Assembly: GCA_949289265.1 (NCBI GenBank)
Contig: CASENE010000102.1
Location: forward strand, 1 to 64,000
Source: an uncultured Bacteroides sp.
GTDB taxonomy: Bacteria; Bacteroidota; Bacteroidia; Bacteroidales; Bacteroidaceae
Length of the DNA stretch: 64,000 nucleotides
Reading direction: 5' to 3'
Of the stretch, positions 46,707-55,714 are shown one piece after another; the first letter of the stretch is position 1, and every line of letters starts with the position of its first letter. The position numbers and the translations under genes are program-made. Below the pieces are notes generated by a model, which did not search any database, had not been told where the DNA came from, and saw nothing but the letters and a program-made list of their open reading frames with translations.

Positions 46707-47339
46707 ATGACCGCCGACGATTACCTCCTTTCCCACATCGACCCCGAGCCGCCCTACCTGCACGCCCTCTACCGCGACACGCACCTCAAGCTGCTCTACC
46801 CCCGCATGGCGTCCGGACACCTGCAGGGCCGCCTGCTCAAGATGCTGGTGCAGATGATTCGTCCGCAGCTGGTGCTGGAGATAGGCACCTACAGCGGCTA
46901 TTCGGCCCTCTGCATGGCCGAGGGGATGGCCGACGGCGCCCGGCTGCTGACCTTCGAGGTGAACGACGAACAGGAAGACTTCACGCGTCCGTGGCTGGAA
47001 GGCTCGCCCTACGCCTCCCGCATCGACTTCCGCATCGGCGACGCGCTGGCAGAGGTGCCCCGCCTGGGCCTGACTTTCGACCTGGTGTTCATTGATGCCG
47101 ACAAGCGCCGCTACGTGGACTATTACGAGATGGCGATGGACCATCTCCGCCCCGGAGGCTATATCCTGGCCGACAACACGCTGTGGGACGGGCATGTGTG
47201 GGAAGAGCATCACCGGCCGTCGGACTTGCAGACCCAGGGCATCTGCCGCTTCAACGACCGGGTGGCGGCCGACCCGCGCGTGCAGAAGGTCATCCTGCCC
47301 CTGCGCGACGGCCTCACCCTGATCCGCAAGAACGATTGA
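46707..47339 (+). CDS. class I SAM-dependent O-methyltransferase
   Basis: A 210-residue protein of the O-methyltransferase family 3 (catechol/caffeoyl-CoA type). It starts MTADDYLLSHIDPEPPYLHA and has the SAM-binding LVLEIGTYSGYSALCMAEGM, FDLVFIDADKRRYVDYYEM with the metal/SAM Asp, and YILADNTLWDGHV. The cytoplasmic substrate is unknown; the family includes tRNA- and small-molecule methylases. It lies between the two AGCTACGAG repeats, upstream of rbfA. Confidence 0.88.
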   Translation: MTADDYLLSHIDPEPPYLHALYRDTHLKLLYPRMASGHLQGRLLKMLVQMIRPQLVLEIGTYSGYSALCMAEGMADGARLLTFEVNDEQEDFTRPWLEGSPYASRIDFRIGDALAEVPRLGLTFDLVFIDADKRRYVDYYEMAMDHLRPGGYILADNTLWDGHVWEEHHRPSDLQTQGICRFNDRVAADPRVQKVILPLRDGLTLIRKND

Positions 47340-47425
47340 CCGTCCCCGCCCGGCCTTGCCCCCGCGAAAACAGGGGCGGACAGGCAAAATAGCGGCGCGG
47401 TTGCCGCATCTTCCCGGATATTTCG

Positions 47426-47433
47426 TATCTTTG
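47426..47433 (+). promoter_or_regulatory. -7 box upstream of rbfA
   Basis: TATCTTTG lies 37 bp before the rbfA ATG. A TTG at 47401-47403 is 22 bp upstream, slightly far for the -33 element. Confidence 0.55.
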
Positions 47434-47470
47434 TCCGCAGCAAAACTTTGATTCTTACAAAACCGTACTT

Positions 47471-47806
47471 ATGGAAACAACCCGACAGAACAAGATAGCC
47501 CGCCTCCTGCAAAAGGAGCTGAGCGACATCTTCCAGAAGCAGACGCAGGCCACGCACGGTGTGCTGGTGAGCGTCAGTGCCGTGCGCATCAGTCCCGATT
47601 TGAGCATTGCGCGCGCCTATCTTAGCATTTTCCCCTCGGACAAGGCTGCCGACATCCTGAAGAACATCAGCGCCAACGCCCGCTCCGTGCGCTACGAACT
47701 GGGCACCCGCGTGCGCCATCAGTTGCGTATTATCCCCGAGTTGAAGTTCTTCCTGGACGACTCGCTGGACTACGTGGCCCACATCGACGAATTGCTGAAG
47801 AAATAG
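47471..47806 (+). CDS. rbfA: ribosome-binding factor A
   Basis: A 111-residue factor needed for late 30S maturation and 16S 5' end processing. It starts METTRQNKIARLLQKELSDI and has VSVSAVRISPDLSIARAYLS and the KH-like fold ending RIIPELKFFLDDSLDYVAHI. Length typical. It precedes the LolE-like permease gene, an arrangement seen in Bacteroides; a long inverted repeat separates the two here. Confidence 0.95.
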   Translation: METTRQNKIARLLQKELSDIFQKQTQATHGVLVSVSAVRISPDLSIARAYLSIFPSDKAADILKNISANARSVRYELGTRVRHQLRIIPELKFFLDDSLDYVAHIDELLKK

Positions 47807-47811
47807 TTTTT

Positions 47812-47909
47812 AGCTACGAGCTACGAGCTACAAGCTACGAGTCGTGAACTCATAGACTACCGGTCGGCAGATGCCTCCACTCGTAGCTCGTAGCTTGTAG
47901 CTCGTAGCT
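47812..47909. repeat. 31-bp inverted repeat after rbfA
   Basis: Arms 47812-47842 and 47879-47909 are inverted copies with 29 of 31 matches and a 36-nt loop. Extra partial copies (CTCGTAGCTGAAACA) run on to about 47947. Same family as the repeat after pyk. Confidence 0.85.
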
Positions 47910-47980
47910 GAAACAGCTTGCAGCTCGTAGCTGAAACACTCGTAGCTAAAGACATTAACCCCTCAGAATCCCTTTTCCCC

Positions 47981-49204
47981 TTGCTGCTCTCCTTATACAT
48001 CGCCCGCCGCTACCTCTTCGCGCCGAAGAAGCACCGCGCCGTCAACGTCATCTCCGCCCTTTCGGCCTGCGGGGTGGCGCTGGCCACGCTGGCCCTAGTG
48101 TGCACCCTGTCCGTGTTCAACGGCTTCCAGGAGATGGTGGGAGGCTTTTTCACCGCTTTCGACCCCGAACTGAAAATCACCGCGCGCGAGGGCAAGACGT
48201 TCAGCCCGACCGATTCGTGCCTGCTGGCCGTGCGCCGCCTGCCCGAGGTGGCCGTATGGAGCGAGTCGCTGGAAGAGAACGCCCTGGTGAAGTATAAGGA
48301 CCAGCAGGAGGTGGCCGTGGTGAAGGGCGTGGACAGCCGTTTCGAGCAGCTGGCGGCCATCGACAGCCTGCTGGTGGGCGCGGGGCAGTTCCTCCTGCAA
48401 GACTCTGTGGCCTCGTATGCCGTGCCGGGCGTCGAGCTGATGTCCCGCCTGGGTTGCGGCATCGGCTTTGTGCAGCCGCTCGAGGTCTACGCGCCCCGCC
48501 CCGGCGTGCGCATCAACCCTGCCAACCCGGCGATGGGGCTTCGCAAGGGATATTTGTATAGCAGCGGACTGGTCTTCGTGGTCAATCAGGAGGAATATGA
48601 CGCCCACTACCTGCTGACTTCGCTCGACTTTGCCCGGCAGCTCTTCGGCAAGCCCGGCCAGGTCTCTGCCATCGAGCTCCGCCTGGCGCCGGGGACGGAC
48701 GCCGGCAGCGCGCAACGCCGCATCGCCGCCCTGGCCGGCCCCCGCTTCCGCGTGGCGAACCGCTACGAGCAGCAGGCCGACGTGTTCCGCATCATGGAAA
48801 TAGAGAAACTCATCTCCTACCTCTTTCTCACCTTCATCCTCGTGGTGGCCTGCTTCAACCTGGTGGGGTCGCTGTCGATGCTCATTCTGGAGAAGCGCGA
48901 CGACGTGCAGACCTTGCGCAGCCTGGGCGCGGACGAGGGGCTGGTGAGGCGTATCTTCTTGTGCGAGGGGGGATTGATTGCCGTGCTGGGGGCGTTGGCC
49001 GGCATCGTGGGGGGCTTGCTGTTGTGCTGGGCGCAGCAGCAGTTCGGGCTGCTCCGGCTGGGCGGCGCGGGCCAGTTCGTCACCGATGCCTATCCGGTCA
49101 GCGTGCATGCGGCCGACGTGGCGGTGGTGTTCGTCACCGTGGTGGCCGTGGGCTGGCTGTCCGTCTGGTGGCCGGTGCGCTATCTGGGCAAGCGGTTGCT
49201 GTGA
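47981..49204 (+). CDS. LolE/LolC-type ABC transporter permease
   Basis: A 407-residue inner-membrane protein of the MacB/FtsX permease family, with one N-terminal helix (VISALSACGVALATLALVCT), a periplasmic domain (about 50-260) and three C-terminal helices (LISYLFLTFILVVACFNLVG, then two more). Such permeases extract lipoproteins for transport to the outer membrane, or act in envelope division. The reading frame has no ATG near its start. TTG at 47981 (LLSLYIARRYLFAPKKHRA follows) gives the family N-terminus; TTG 47918 lies within the inverted repeat. The matching ATPase is not in the window. Confidence 0.8.
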   Translation: MLLSLYIARRYLFAPKKHRAVNVISALSACGVALATLALVCTLSVFNGFQEMVGGFFTAFDPELKITAREGKTFSPTDSCLLAVRRLPEVAVWSESLEENALVKYKDQQEVAVVKGVDSRFEQLAAIDSLLVGAGQFLLQDSVASYAVPGVELMSRLGCGIGFVQPLEVYAPRPGVRINPANPAMGLRKGYLYSSGLVFVVNQEEYDAHYLLTSLDFARQLFGKPGQVSAIELRLAPGTDAGSAQRRIAALAGPRFRVANRYEQQADVFRIMEIEKLISYLFLTFILVVACFNLVGSLSMLILEKRDDVQTLRSLGADEGLVRRIFLCEGGLIAVLGALAGIVGGLLLCWAQQQFGLLRLGGAGQFVTDAYPVSVHAADVAVVFVTVVAVGWLSVWWPVRYLGKRLL

Positions 49205-49273
49205 GCCGCCGTCCCTTCCTTCTTCCTTACTTCTTTTTATGCTGTCAATCAGGATGTTCCGTACCCTCTGCCT

Positions 49274-49361
49274 GGGACTATAGTTCCCGCTCGGTGGGAC
49301 TATGGTTCCCGCTGGCTGGGACAGTAACGCCCGGTCGGTGGGATAGTAATGCCCGGTCTGT
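49274..49361. repeat. four-unit 22-bp repeat array E
   Basis: Units start at 49274, 49296, 49318 and 49340 (88 bp), beginning GGGACTATAGTTCCC, GGGACTATGGTTCCC, GGGACAGTAACGCCC and GGGATAGTAATGCCC. It lies 69 bp past the permease stop, between convergent genes. Confidence 0.9.
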
Positions 49362-49481
49362 GGGGGTATGGGGCGCGCCGGGAGCGGGGCGGAAGGGCGG
49401 GGGATTCTGTCCTAAGAGGTCGTTTCCGGGGATTAAATAACGCTATTCGTCGATAAAATTCCCCGATTTGTCGATTTTTTC

Positions 49482-49617
49482 TTGCGTAAATGGGAAGTAT
49501 GACTTATATTTGCAGTGGATTTGAGAATCCAACAAAGAACTCTCTCTAAATAGCGTTTTTTCATGTATTATTGACTTGTGACCCGTCTTTGCCCGTGAGG
49601 GTGGAGACGGTTTTTTT
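49482..49617 (+). ncRNA. candidate small RNA with own promoter and terminator
   Basis: A promoter (TTG 49482-49484, 20-bp spacer, TATATTTG 49505-49512) predicts a start near 49518. A hairpin GGATT/AATCC (49517-49530) forms the 5' end. A strong intrinsic terminator follows: CCGTCTTTGCCC (49583-49594) pairs with GGGTGGAGACGG (49599-49610), 12 bp with some G-T pairs, capped by the GNRA-type loop GTGA, then T7 (49611-49617). The transcript of about 100 nt has no ORF longer than three codons, and no plus-strand gene follows. It is antisense to the 3' flank of the hybrid sensor, whose stop codon touches the T-run. Expression is not proven. Confidence 0.5.
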
Positions 49618-52600
49618 ATTCCTTCTTCTTCTGGTACTCGCTGGGAGTTACTCCAAACTGTTTCTTGAAGTTCTTGGTGAAGCGCGAGGGCGTGCTGAAG
49701 CCGGTCATGTCGGCAATCTCGGCGATGGTGTAGCGCCCTTCGGCGATGAGTTCGGCCGCGCGGTTCAGTTTGTAGGTCTTGAAGAAGGTGCTGGGGCTTT
49801 CGCCGGTCAGGCCCTTCACTTTGTAGTAGAACTTGGTGCGCGACACCTTCAGCAGTTCCGTCATGCGGGCGATGTCCAGTTCCGGATTCGACAGCTCGTT
49901 CTCCATCAGTTTGTAGAGGTCGGTCATAAAGGCTTCGTCCTGCGGCAGCAGCGTGTCTTCGGGCAGGGCGTCGGTCTGTGTGGACTGTCCCAGCAGGCTG
50001 CGCACCTTGGCCCGGTTGTCCAGTTGCGAGCGCACCAGGGCCAGCAGGTAGTCCGGGTCGAAGGGTTTGGTGACGTAGGCGTCGGCGCCCGTGTTCAGGC
50101 CCTTCACCTGTTCGTCCACCGAGGTGCGGGCGGTGAGCAGGATGACGGGCACGTGGCACAGCTGCAGGTCGGCCTTTATCTCGCGGCACAGTTCGTATCC
50201 GTCCTTGCCGGGCATCACCACGTCGCTCATCACCAGGTCGGGGGCTTCTTCGCGCATGGCCTGCAGGGCCGCCTCGGCGTCGAACCGGCAGATGACCCGG
50301 TAGTGGGGCATCAGCAGGACGCGCAGGTAGTGCGCCACCTCGGCGTCGTCGTCCACCACCAGCACGGTCTGTCGCGACGTTTCCGCGTCGTCCTCGTCCC
50401 GCAGGCTGCGGCCGTCGCCGGACGGCGGTTCGGGCAGGGGGAAGGCTTCGTCCTGCCGGGCGTGCGTGTCGGGCGTGCGTTCGTCGGCGGTGTAGGCCAC
50501 GTCGTTGACGGGCAGCAGGAAGACGAAGCGCGCGCCCGTGCCTTCGGCGGGGTCGGTGACCCGTATGTATCCGTGGTGCAGGCGCATCAGGCTGCGGGCG
50601 TAGTACAGGCCGATGCCCGTGCCCTGGTTGTAGTGTCCACGGCCGCTGTCCAGTTGGTAGTAGCGTTCAAAAATCTTTTCGCGCTGTTCGGGCGGGATGC
50701 TTTGCCCGGTGTTGCTCACGCTGACCTGCACGTATTGCGTGTCGCGGTCGTCTTCGGTGAGGGGGAAGAGGCGGGCGGCCTCGCTGCGGGTAATCACGTC
50801 GAAGCCTACGTTGATGCTGCCTCCGGCGGGGGTGTACTTCAGGGCGTTGGACATCAGGTTGCCGAAGACCTTGTGCATCTTGTCCTCGTCCACCCACATC
50901 AGGAAGCTGTCTTCCAGTCCGTAGGTGACCAGGTTGATGCCTTTCTCGCGGGCGTTGACGCGGAACACGTCGGTGATGCGGCGCAGGAGGCCGATGATGT
51001 CGGCGCGGTGCACCTTCAGCCTTAGCGTGTCGTTCTCCAGCTTGTTGAAGTCCATCAGCTGGTTGACCAGGCTGAGCATGCGCTCCACGCTGCGCCACAC
51101 GATGCCCAGCAGGTCTTTGTTGCTCCCCGTGATGTCGGGCGATTCGCACAACTGGCGCACGGGGCCGGCAATCATGGTGAGCGGCGTGCGGAACTCGTGC
51201 GACACGTTGGCAAAGAAACTCATGTTCATGCGGTTGACGCGCTGCTCTTGCTTCTTCTCGTCCTCGGCGCGGCGGATGGCGGCCTTCTCGGTGCGGATGC
51301 GGCGCAGGTTGCGTATGAAGAGGGCGACGACTGCCGCGGCCGCCAGCAGGTAGAGCAGCCAAGCCCACCACGTGTCCCACGGGGCCGGGCGCACGATGAG
51401 CCGGATGGCATTTTCGGCCTCTACGGCGTTCTGGTCGCTGTTGGTGGCGCGCACGCGGAAGGTGTAGGTACCGGCGGGCAGGTTGGCATAGTAGGCCTCG
51501 CGGTTGTGCCGGGCGTCAATCCAGTAGTGGTCGAAGCCCTCCAGGCGGTAGAAGTAGTGCACGCGCTCGTGTTCGTTATAATCCAGCGCGGCAAAGGAGA
51601 TGCTGAAGCCGTTTTGGTCGTGGGCCAGACGGATGTCGGGGTTGAAGGACAGGTGGCGTCCGATGCAGCCGTTGTCGTCGGGGCGCATCAGCCGGTTGTG
51701 CACCTTGAGGTTCTCGAACAGCAGGGGCACGTTGCGGAGGGGCGTCACGTGCAGCGGGTCGAAGTAGGTCAGCCCGTGCGTGCCGCCCAGGGCCAGGGTG
51801 CCGTCGGGCAGGTGGCACGAGGCCCGGTCGTAGAACTGGTTGCCGCCCGTGCCGTCGTCGGCATAATAGTTCACAAACTGGCCCGTGCGGCAGTCCAGCT
51901 TGCTCAGCCCGTAGAGGGTGCCTATCCACAGGTTGCCGTCGCGGTCTTCTTCGATGCTCGAGATGTCTGTGCAGGCCGCGCCGGGCAGGGGCTCCAGCCG
52001 CCGGGTGGAAGGCGTGTAGCGCAGCAGGCCGTTGCTCACCGTGCCGATGTAGATGTCTCCCCGCGAGTGCAGGCAGAGGGCGGTGGGGATGAAGAGCGAG
52101 CGTCGGATGCAGCGTTCCAGGTCGCCTTCGTGGACGGGCAGCAGCCGGGCCTGTCCCGTGGCGGGATTCAGCAGCGTGAGGGGACGGTCGAAGGCGGCCG
52201 CCAGCACCGTGCCGTCGTCCAGCGGCAGCAGGCCGGGGGTAAAGGTGAAGCCCGTGCCCGGCAGGGAGACGGTGGTGGCCGTGCCCTGACCCGGCGACAG
52301 GACGTAGACCTGCGACATGGCTGTGCCTACCACGATGTGCCCCTTGCGGTCTTGCGTGATGGACATGGGCAGGTAGACGGAGTAACGCTCCATCGCCTGC
52401 AGGCGCCCTTGGACCGAACGGCACCTCAGCACTTCGCTGTATTGGGGGATGGTGAGCCACAGGCAGTCTTCCTGGTCTATCAGCAGCTGGTTGGCGTTCA
52501 GGCTGTGCGTATCCTTGCCGGGGTAGAGGGCGGAGAGGTCGGCCCGCTCCAGGTGCTGCCGTTGCAGGTCGTAGCGGTAGACGCCGTCTTTCAGCGTGGC

Positions 52601-53701
52601 CAGCCACAAGGCGCGGTCGTCTTCGGCCGCTACCGACAGCACCGACTTGTCCTTGAGGTGGGCGCGCAGGTAGTTGTCGCTGTTGAAGCGTTCCTTATAG
52701 CGGTAGGCCACGGCATACCCCTGGTCGGCCGAGCCAATCCAAAGGTTCTTCCGCGAGTCGGTGAAGAAAGTGCTGATTTTGAAGTGCGGCGCCTCGAAGG
52801 GGAAGCCCCGCTCGTCCTGGTGGCTGACGGTCTGGGCCTGGGTGTCGTAGTAGAACAAGCCGTCGTGGGCCGTGCTCAGCAGCAGGCCGTGGCTGCCGTA
52901 GGCGTGGATGAGCTCTATTTCCGCATGGCCCAGCACCGGGTGGCGGCGCAGCGCCTCCGGGGTAGGGAGAAAGGAGCGGGTGCGACAGTCGAACACCCGC
53001 AGCCGGTTGTTGCCCGCCATCCACAGCGTGCCGTCGGTGTGGAAGTAATAGTGGTTGAAATACCCGCCCGTGCCGATGGAGTCCAGGCGGGTGAAGTGCT
53101 GCGTCTCGTATCGGCAAATACTGGTGGGCGAGGCTACCCAGAGCTGGTTGAGCGTGTCGATGTGGCAGCGGACGTAAAAGGTGTTGGGAGGGGTCAGTCG
53201 GGGCACGGCGCATTGCAGTTGCCCGCTGGCATCGTCGTACACGCCCAGCTGGTTGACGGTGTTGACCAGGATGCGGCCGTCGCGCGTCTCCAGCAGTTGC
53301 ATGCCGTTGCGGTTGACCATGTCGGTGGGGATGTGGCGGAAGGTGTCGCGGTCGGTGTAGACCGACAGGCCGTTGACGCTCGACACCCACAGGCGTCCCC
53401 GGCTGTCGCGCAACAGGTCTTTGATTTGGTTGTCTTGCGGGCCCAGCGAGTCGTCCGTGCAATAATACTGCTGGTATTCGTAGGCGTCGTATTTGTTCAG
53501 GCCTCGGAACGTGGCTATCCAGATGTGCCCTTGCGCGTCTTCGGCAAAAGCGTTGACCTGCTGGTTGGAGATTTCGGTGGAGAGTATCGGGTTCTGTGGG
53601 TGGGCGTCTGTCGGCGTCTGTTCCGGATGGGTGGGGCGACAGGCCAGGAAGAGCATCCACGGCAACCAGGTAAACAAAAGGAAGCGAAGGGTGGTTTTCA
53701 T
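49616..53701 (-). CDS. hybrid two-component system regulator of PUL 2
   Basis: One 1361-residue protein. In order: N-terminal signal (MKTTLRFLLFTWLPWMLFLA); two-component propeller repeats (HIWIATFRGLNKYDA, RLWVSSVNGLSVYTD, NLWIGTLYGLSKLDC) and a Y_Y_Y domain to about 780; a membrane helix near 780-800; kinase His in NVSHEFRTPLT near 835; ATPase NLMSNALKYTPAGG near 954; receiver with SDVVMPGKDGYE near 1159; and an AraC-type HTH at about 1255-1360. It is divergent from the carboxylesterase-SusC-SusD-esterase genes and should control them. The propeller senses a periplasmic ligand that cannot be named from sequence. Confidence 0.95.
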   Translation of the reverse strand: MKTTLRFLLFTWLPWMLFLACRPTHPEQTPTDAHPQNPILSTEISNQQVNAFAEDAQGHIWIATFRGLNKYDAYEYQQYYCTDDSLGPQDNQIKDLLRDSRGRLWVSSVNGLSVYTDRDTFRHIPTDMVNRNGMQLLETRDGRILVNTVNQLGVYDDASGQLQCAVPRLTPPNTFYVRCHIDTLNQLWVASPTSICRYETQHFTRLDSIGTGGYFNHYYFHTDGTLWMAGNNRLRVFDCRTRSFLPTPEALRRHPVLGHAEIELIHAYGSHGLLLSTAHDGLFYYDTQAQTVSHQDERGFPFEAPHFKISTFFTDSRKNLWIGSADQGYAVAYRYKERFNSDNYLRAHLKDKSVLSVAAEDDRALWLATLKDGVYRYDLQRQHLERADLSALYPGKDTHSLNANQLLIDQEDCLWLTIPQYSEVLRCRSVQGRLQAMERYSVYLPMSITQDRKGHIVVGTAMSQVYVLSPGQGTATTVSLPGTGFTFTPGLLPLDDGTVLAAAFDRPLTLLNPATGQARLLPVHEGDLERCIRRSLFIPTALCLHSRGDIYIGTVSNGLLRYTPSTRRLEPLPGAACTDISSIEEDRDGNLWIGTLYGLSKLDCRTGQFVNYYADDGTGGNQFYDRASCHLPDGTLALGGTHGLTYFDPLHVTPLRNVPLLFENLKVHNRLMRPDDNGCIGRHLSFNPDIRLAHDQNGFSISFAALDYNEHERVHYFYRLEGFDHYWIDARHNREAYYANLPAGTYTFRVRATNSDQNAVEAENAIRLIVRPAPWDTWWAWLLYLLAAAAVVALFIRNLRRIRTEKAAIRRAEDEKKQEQRVNRMNMSFFANVSHEFRTPLTMIAGPVRQLCESPDITGSNKDLLGIVWRSVERMLSLVNQLMDFNKLENDTLRLKVHRADIIGLLRRITDVFRVNAREKGINLVTYGLEDSFLMWVDEDKMHKVFGNLMSNALKYTPAGGSINVGFDVITRSEAARLFPLTEDDRDTQYVQVSVSNTGQSIPPEQREKIFERYYQLDSGRGHYNQGTGIGLYYARSLMRLHHGYIRVTDPAEGTGARFVFLLPVNDVAYTADERTPDTHARQDEAFPLPEPPSGDGRSLRDEDDAETSRQTVLVVDDDAEVAHYLRVLLMPHYRVICRFDAEAALQAMREEAPDLVMSDVVMPGKDGYELCREIKADLQLCHVPVILLTARTSVDEQVKGLNTGADAYVTKPFDPDYLLALVRSQLDNRAKVRSLLGQSTQTDALPEDTLLPQDEAFMTDLYKLMENELSNPELDIARMTELLKVSRTKFYYKVKGLTGESPSTFFKTYKLNRAAELIAEGRYTIAEIADMTGFSTPSRFTKNFKKQFGVTPSEYQKKKE

Positions 53702-53737
53702 ATCTGGCGGTTTAGAATCTTATAAGAGTTACGAGCG

Positions 53738-53745
53738 CAAAGTTA
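53738..53745 (-). promoter_or_regulatory. -7 box of the PUL 2 sensor gene
   Basis: Minus-strand TAACTTTG matches TAnnTTTG 36 bp before the ATG at 53701. Confidence 0.5.
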
Positions 53746-53784
53746 AGGAAAATAAACGTTCGCTTTTTCTGTTGTAGAGCACTT

Positions 53785-53894
53785 TTTGAACAATATGGCT
53801 ATGATTTGAACGAAACGGCCAGCCGGTTTGAACGAATCGGCGGGTCGGACTGACAGAAACGGCCACGCAGTCCGGACTTGATGCGCTACTTTTG
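53785..53894 (+). promoter_or_regulatory. PUL 2 promoter with direct-repeat operator
   Basis: Four direct repeats start at 53785, 53805, 53827 and 53849 (period 20, 22, 22 bp). Copy 2 reads TTTGAACGAAACGGCC, copy 3 TTTGAACGAATCGGCG; copies 1 and 4 are weaker. The last ends near the -33 position of a promoter whose -7 box is TACTTTTG (53887-53894), 36 bp before the carboxylesterase ATG. Spacing of about two helical turns suits tandem binding of an AraC-type domain, so this is a likely operator for the adjacent hybrid regulator. Confidence 0.55.
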
Positions 53895-53930
53895 CAGGCG
53901 TAAAATCAACTCATTAAAAAAACATTTGCC

Positions 53931-55583
53931 ATGAAGAAGACTCTCTCTCTTTCTCTTTTGGGCCTCTCTCTCTTGACCTGTCTGCCGGCAGGGGCAGCCG
54001 GCAAGCAGAACACGCCCGCAGTGCCCACTCCCATCATCGCCACCAACAGCCGCGACGTGGTGACCACCACCGCCGGACAAGTGGCCGGATATACCGAGAA
54101 CGACATACATATATATAAAGGAATCCCCTACGCCCGGGCCGAGCGTTTCCAGGCTCCCACGGCGCCCACGCCCTGGGAGGGCATTCGCAGCAGCCGTGCC
54201 TACGGGCCTACTTGTCCGCAGGGCAAGCGCATGGGCTGGTATAGCGACGAGTCGGCCTTTGCCTTCAACTGGGACGACGGTTTCCCCGACGAAGACTGCC
54301 TGCGCGTCAACATCTGGACGCCGGGCGTGGGCGACGGGCAGAAGCGTCCCGTCATGGTGTGGCTGCACGGCGGCGGCTATGCGGCAGGCAGCGGCCAGGA
54401 ACTGCCCTCGTATGACGGTACCAACCTGGCCAAGAAGGGCGACGTGGTAGTGGTGACGCTCAACCACCGGCTCAACGTCCTGGGCTTCCTCGACCTCTCG
54501 TCGTTTGGCGAGAAATACGCGCAGTCCGGCAACGTGGGCCTGCTGGACTTGGTAGCGGCACTTCAATGGATACATGATAATATAGGTGCTTTTGGAGGAG
54601 ACCCCTCCAATGTCACCATTTTCGGGCAGTCGGGTGGCGGCGGCAAGGTTTCTACGTTGCTGGCCACGCCCGCTGCCGATGGGTTGTTTCAGAAGGCCAT
54701 CGTGCAGAGCGGTTCTATGCTCCGCACGATGGAATCCCGTTACTCGCGCCGCATCGGCGAAGAGACGGTGAAGGAACTGGGACTGGATGCTGCCCACATC
54801 GACTCCATCGCGCGCGTACCTTATGATAAGTTGCTGGCGGCCGGCGAGAAGGCTGTGGCCCGTGTGCGCCAGGAGGCCGAAAAGGCCGGCGCGGCCTCGA
54901 GCTTCATCTTTGGCTGGGCACCCACGGTGGACGGCAAGGTGCTGCCCGCTCAGCCCTTCGACCCCGCCGCACCGGCGCAGAGCAAGGACGTGCCCGTGAT
55001 GATAGGCACCACCCTGCACGAGTTCACCGCTTCTACCTACGTGCCCGCCTTCCGCACCATTGGTCAGGACAAGGCTGTCGAGATGCTCCGTGCCAAGTAC
55101 GGCGACCGCACCGACGAGTTTGTCCGCCTCTTCTCCGAAGTCTATCCCGACTATCAGCCCAAGGACCTGCTGGACGTGGACTTTACGTTCCGTCCCGGTG
55201 CCGTAGAGCAGGCCCGCTTGAAGGCCGGGCAGGGCGGCGCCCCCGTCTACATGTACCTCTTTGCCTGGCAGTCGCCCGTGATGGACGGCATCCTGCGCAG
55301 CACGCACTGCATGGAGATTCCCTTTGTGTTCGACAACGCCCTGCGCCATGCCTCGATGACCGGCGGCGGTGCCGATGCCCAGGCTTTGGCCGAGAAGATG
55401 AGCCAGGCGTGGATCAACTTTGCCCGCACCGGCAATCCCAACGCCGAGGGCCTGCCCCAATGGCCGGCCTTCACGCCCGACGGCGGGGCCACGATGTGGC
55501 TGGACAACGCCTGCGAGGTGAAGTACCACCACGACAGCAAGCTGCTGGACTTTGTCCGCCAGTTCCCCACGCGCGGCTTCTGA
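53931..55583 (+). CDS. secreted type B carboxylesterase
   Basis: A 550-residue alpha/beta-hydrolase with a signal peptide (MKKTLSLSLLGLSLLTCLPA). Motifs: GYTENDIHIYKGIPYARAER, EDCLRVNIWTP, oxyanion loop VWLHGGGYAAGSG, nucleophile Ser234 in TIFGQSGGGGKVS and likely catalytic His459 in RSTHCMEIPF. Family members cut carboxylic esters; in Bacteroides loci they sit with xylan or pectin esterases. First gene of PUL 2 behind the operator. A signal peptide without a lipobox suggests a periplasmic enzyme. Substrate inferred from context: acyl, feruloyl or acetyl esters. Confidence 0.85.
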   Translation: MKKTLSLSLLGLSLLTCLPAGAAGKQNTPAVPTPIIATNSRDVVTTTAGQVAGYTENDIHIYKGIPYARAERFQAPTAPTPWEGIRSSRAYGPTCPQGKRMGWYSDESAFAFNWDDGFPDEDCLRVNIWTPGVGDGQKRPVMVWLHGGGYAAGSGQELPSYDGTNLAKKGDVVVVTLNHRLNVLGFLDLSSFGEKYAQSGNVGLLDLVAALQWIHDNIGAFGGDPSNVTIFGQSGGGGKVSTLLATPAADGLFQKAIVQSGSMLRTMESRYSRRIGEETVKELGLDAAHIDSIARVPYDKLLAAGEKAVARVRQEAEKAGAASSFIFGWAPTVDGKVLPAQPFDPAAPAQSKDVPVMIGTTLHEFTASTYVPAFRTIGQDKAVEMLRAKYGDRTDEFVRLFSEVYPDYQPKDLLDVDFTFRPGAVEQARLKAGQGGAPVYMYLFAWQSPVMDGILRSTHCMEIPFVFDNALRHASMTGGGADAQALAEKMSQAWINFARTGNPNAEGLPQWPAFTPDGGATMWLDNACEVKYHHDSKLLDFVRQFPTRGF

Positions 55584-55714
55584 CCGGACTCCCGCTTATG
55601 AACGAAGAAATCCAAAGGGGGCAGGAGAGGGAGCGCCCTCTTCTTCCCTCTAAAGATAAACAGTCATCCTAATTTTTGTTACTTACTTATTTTATTAACC
55701 AAAACAACATCCAA

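Noticed and set aside
46597..47947. The AGCTACGAG repeats as a CRISPR array or tRNA
   Set aside because: The arms are inverted, not evenly spaced direct repeats, and no cloverleaf or CCA end can be drawn.
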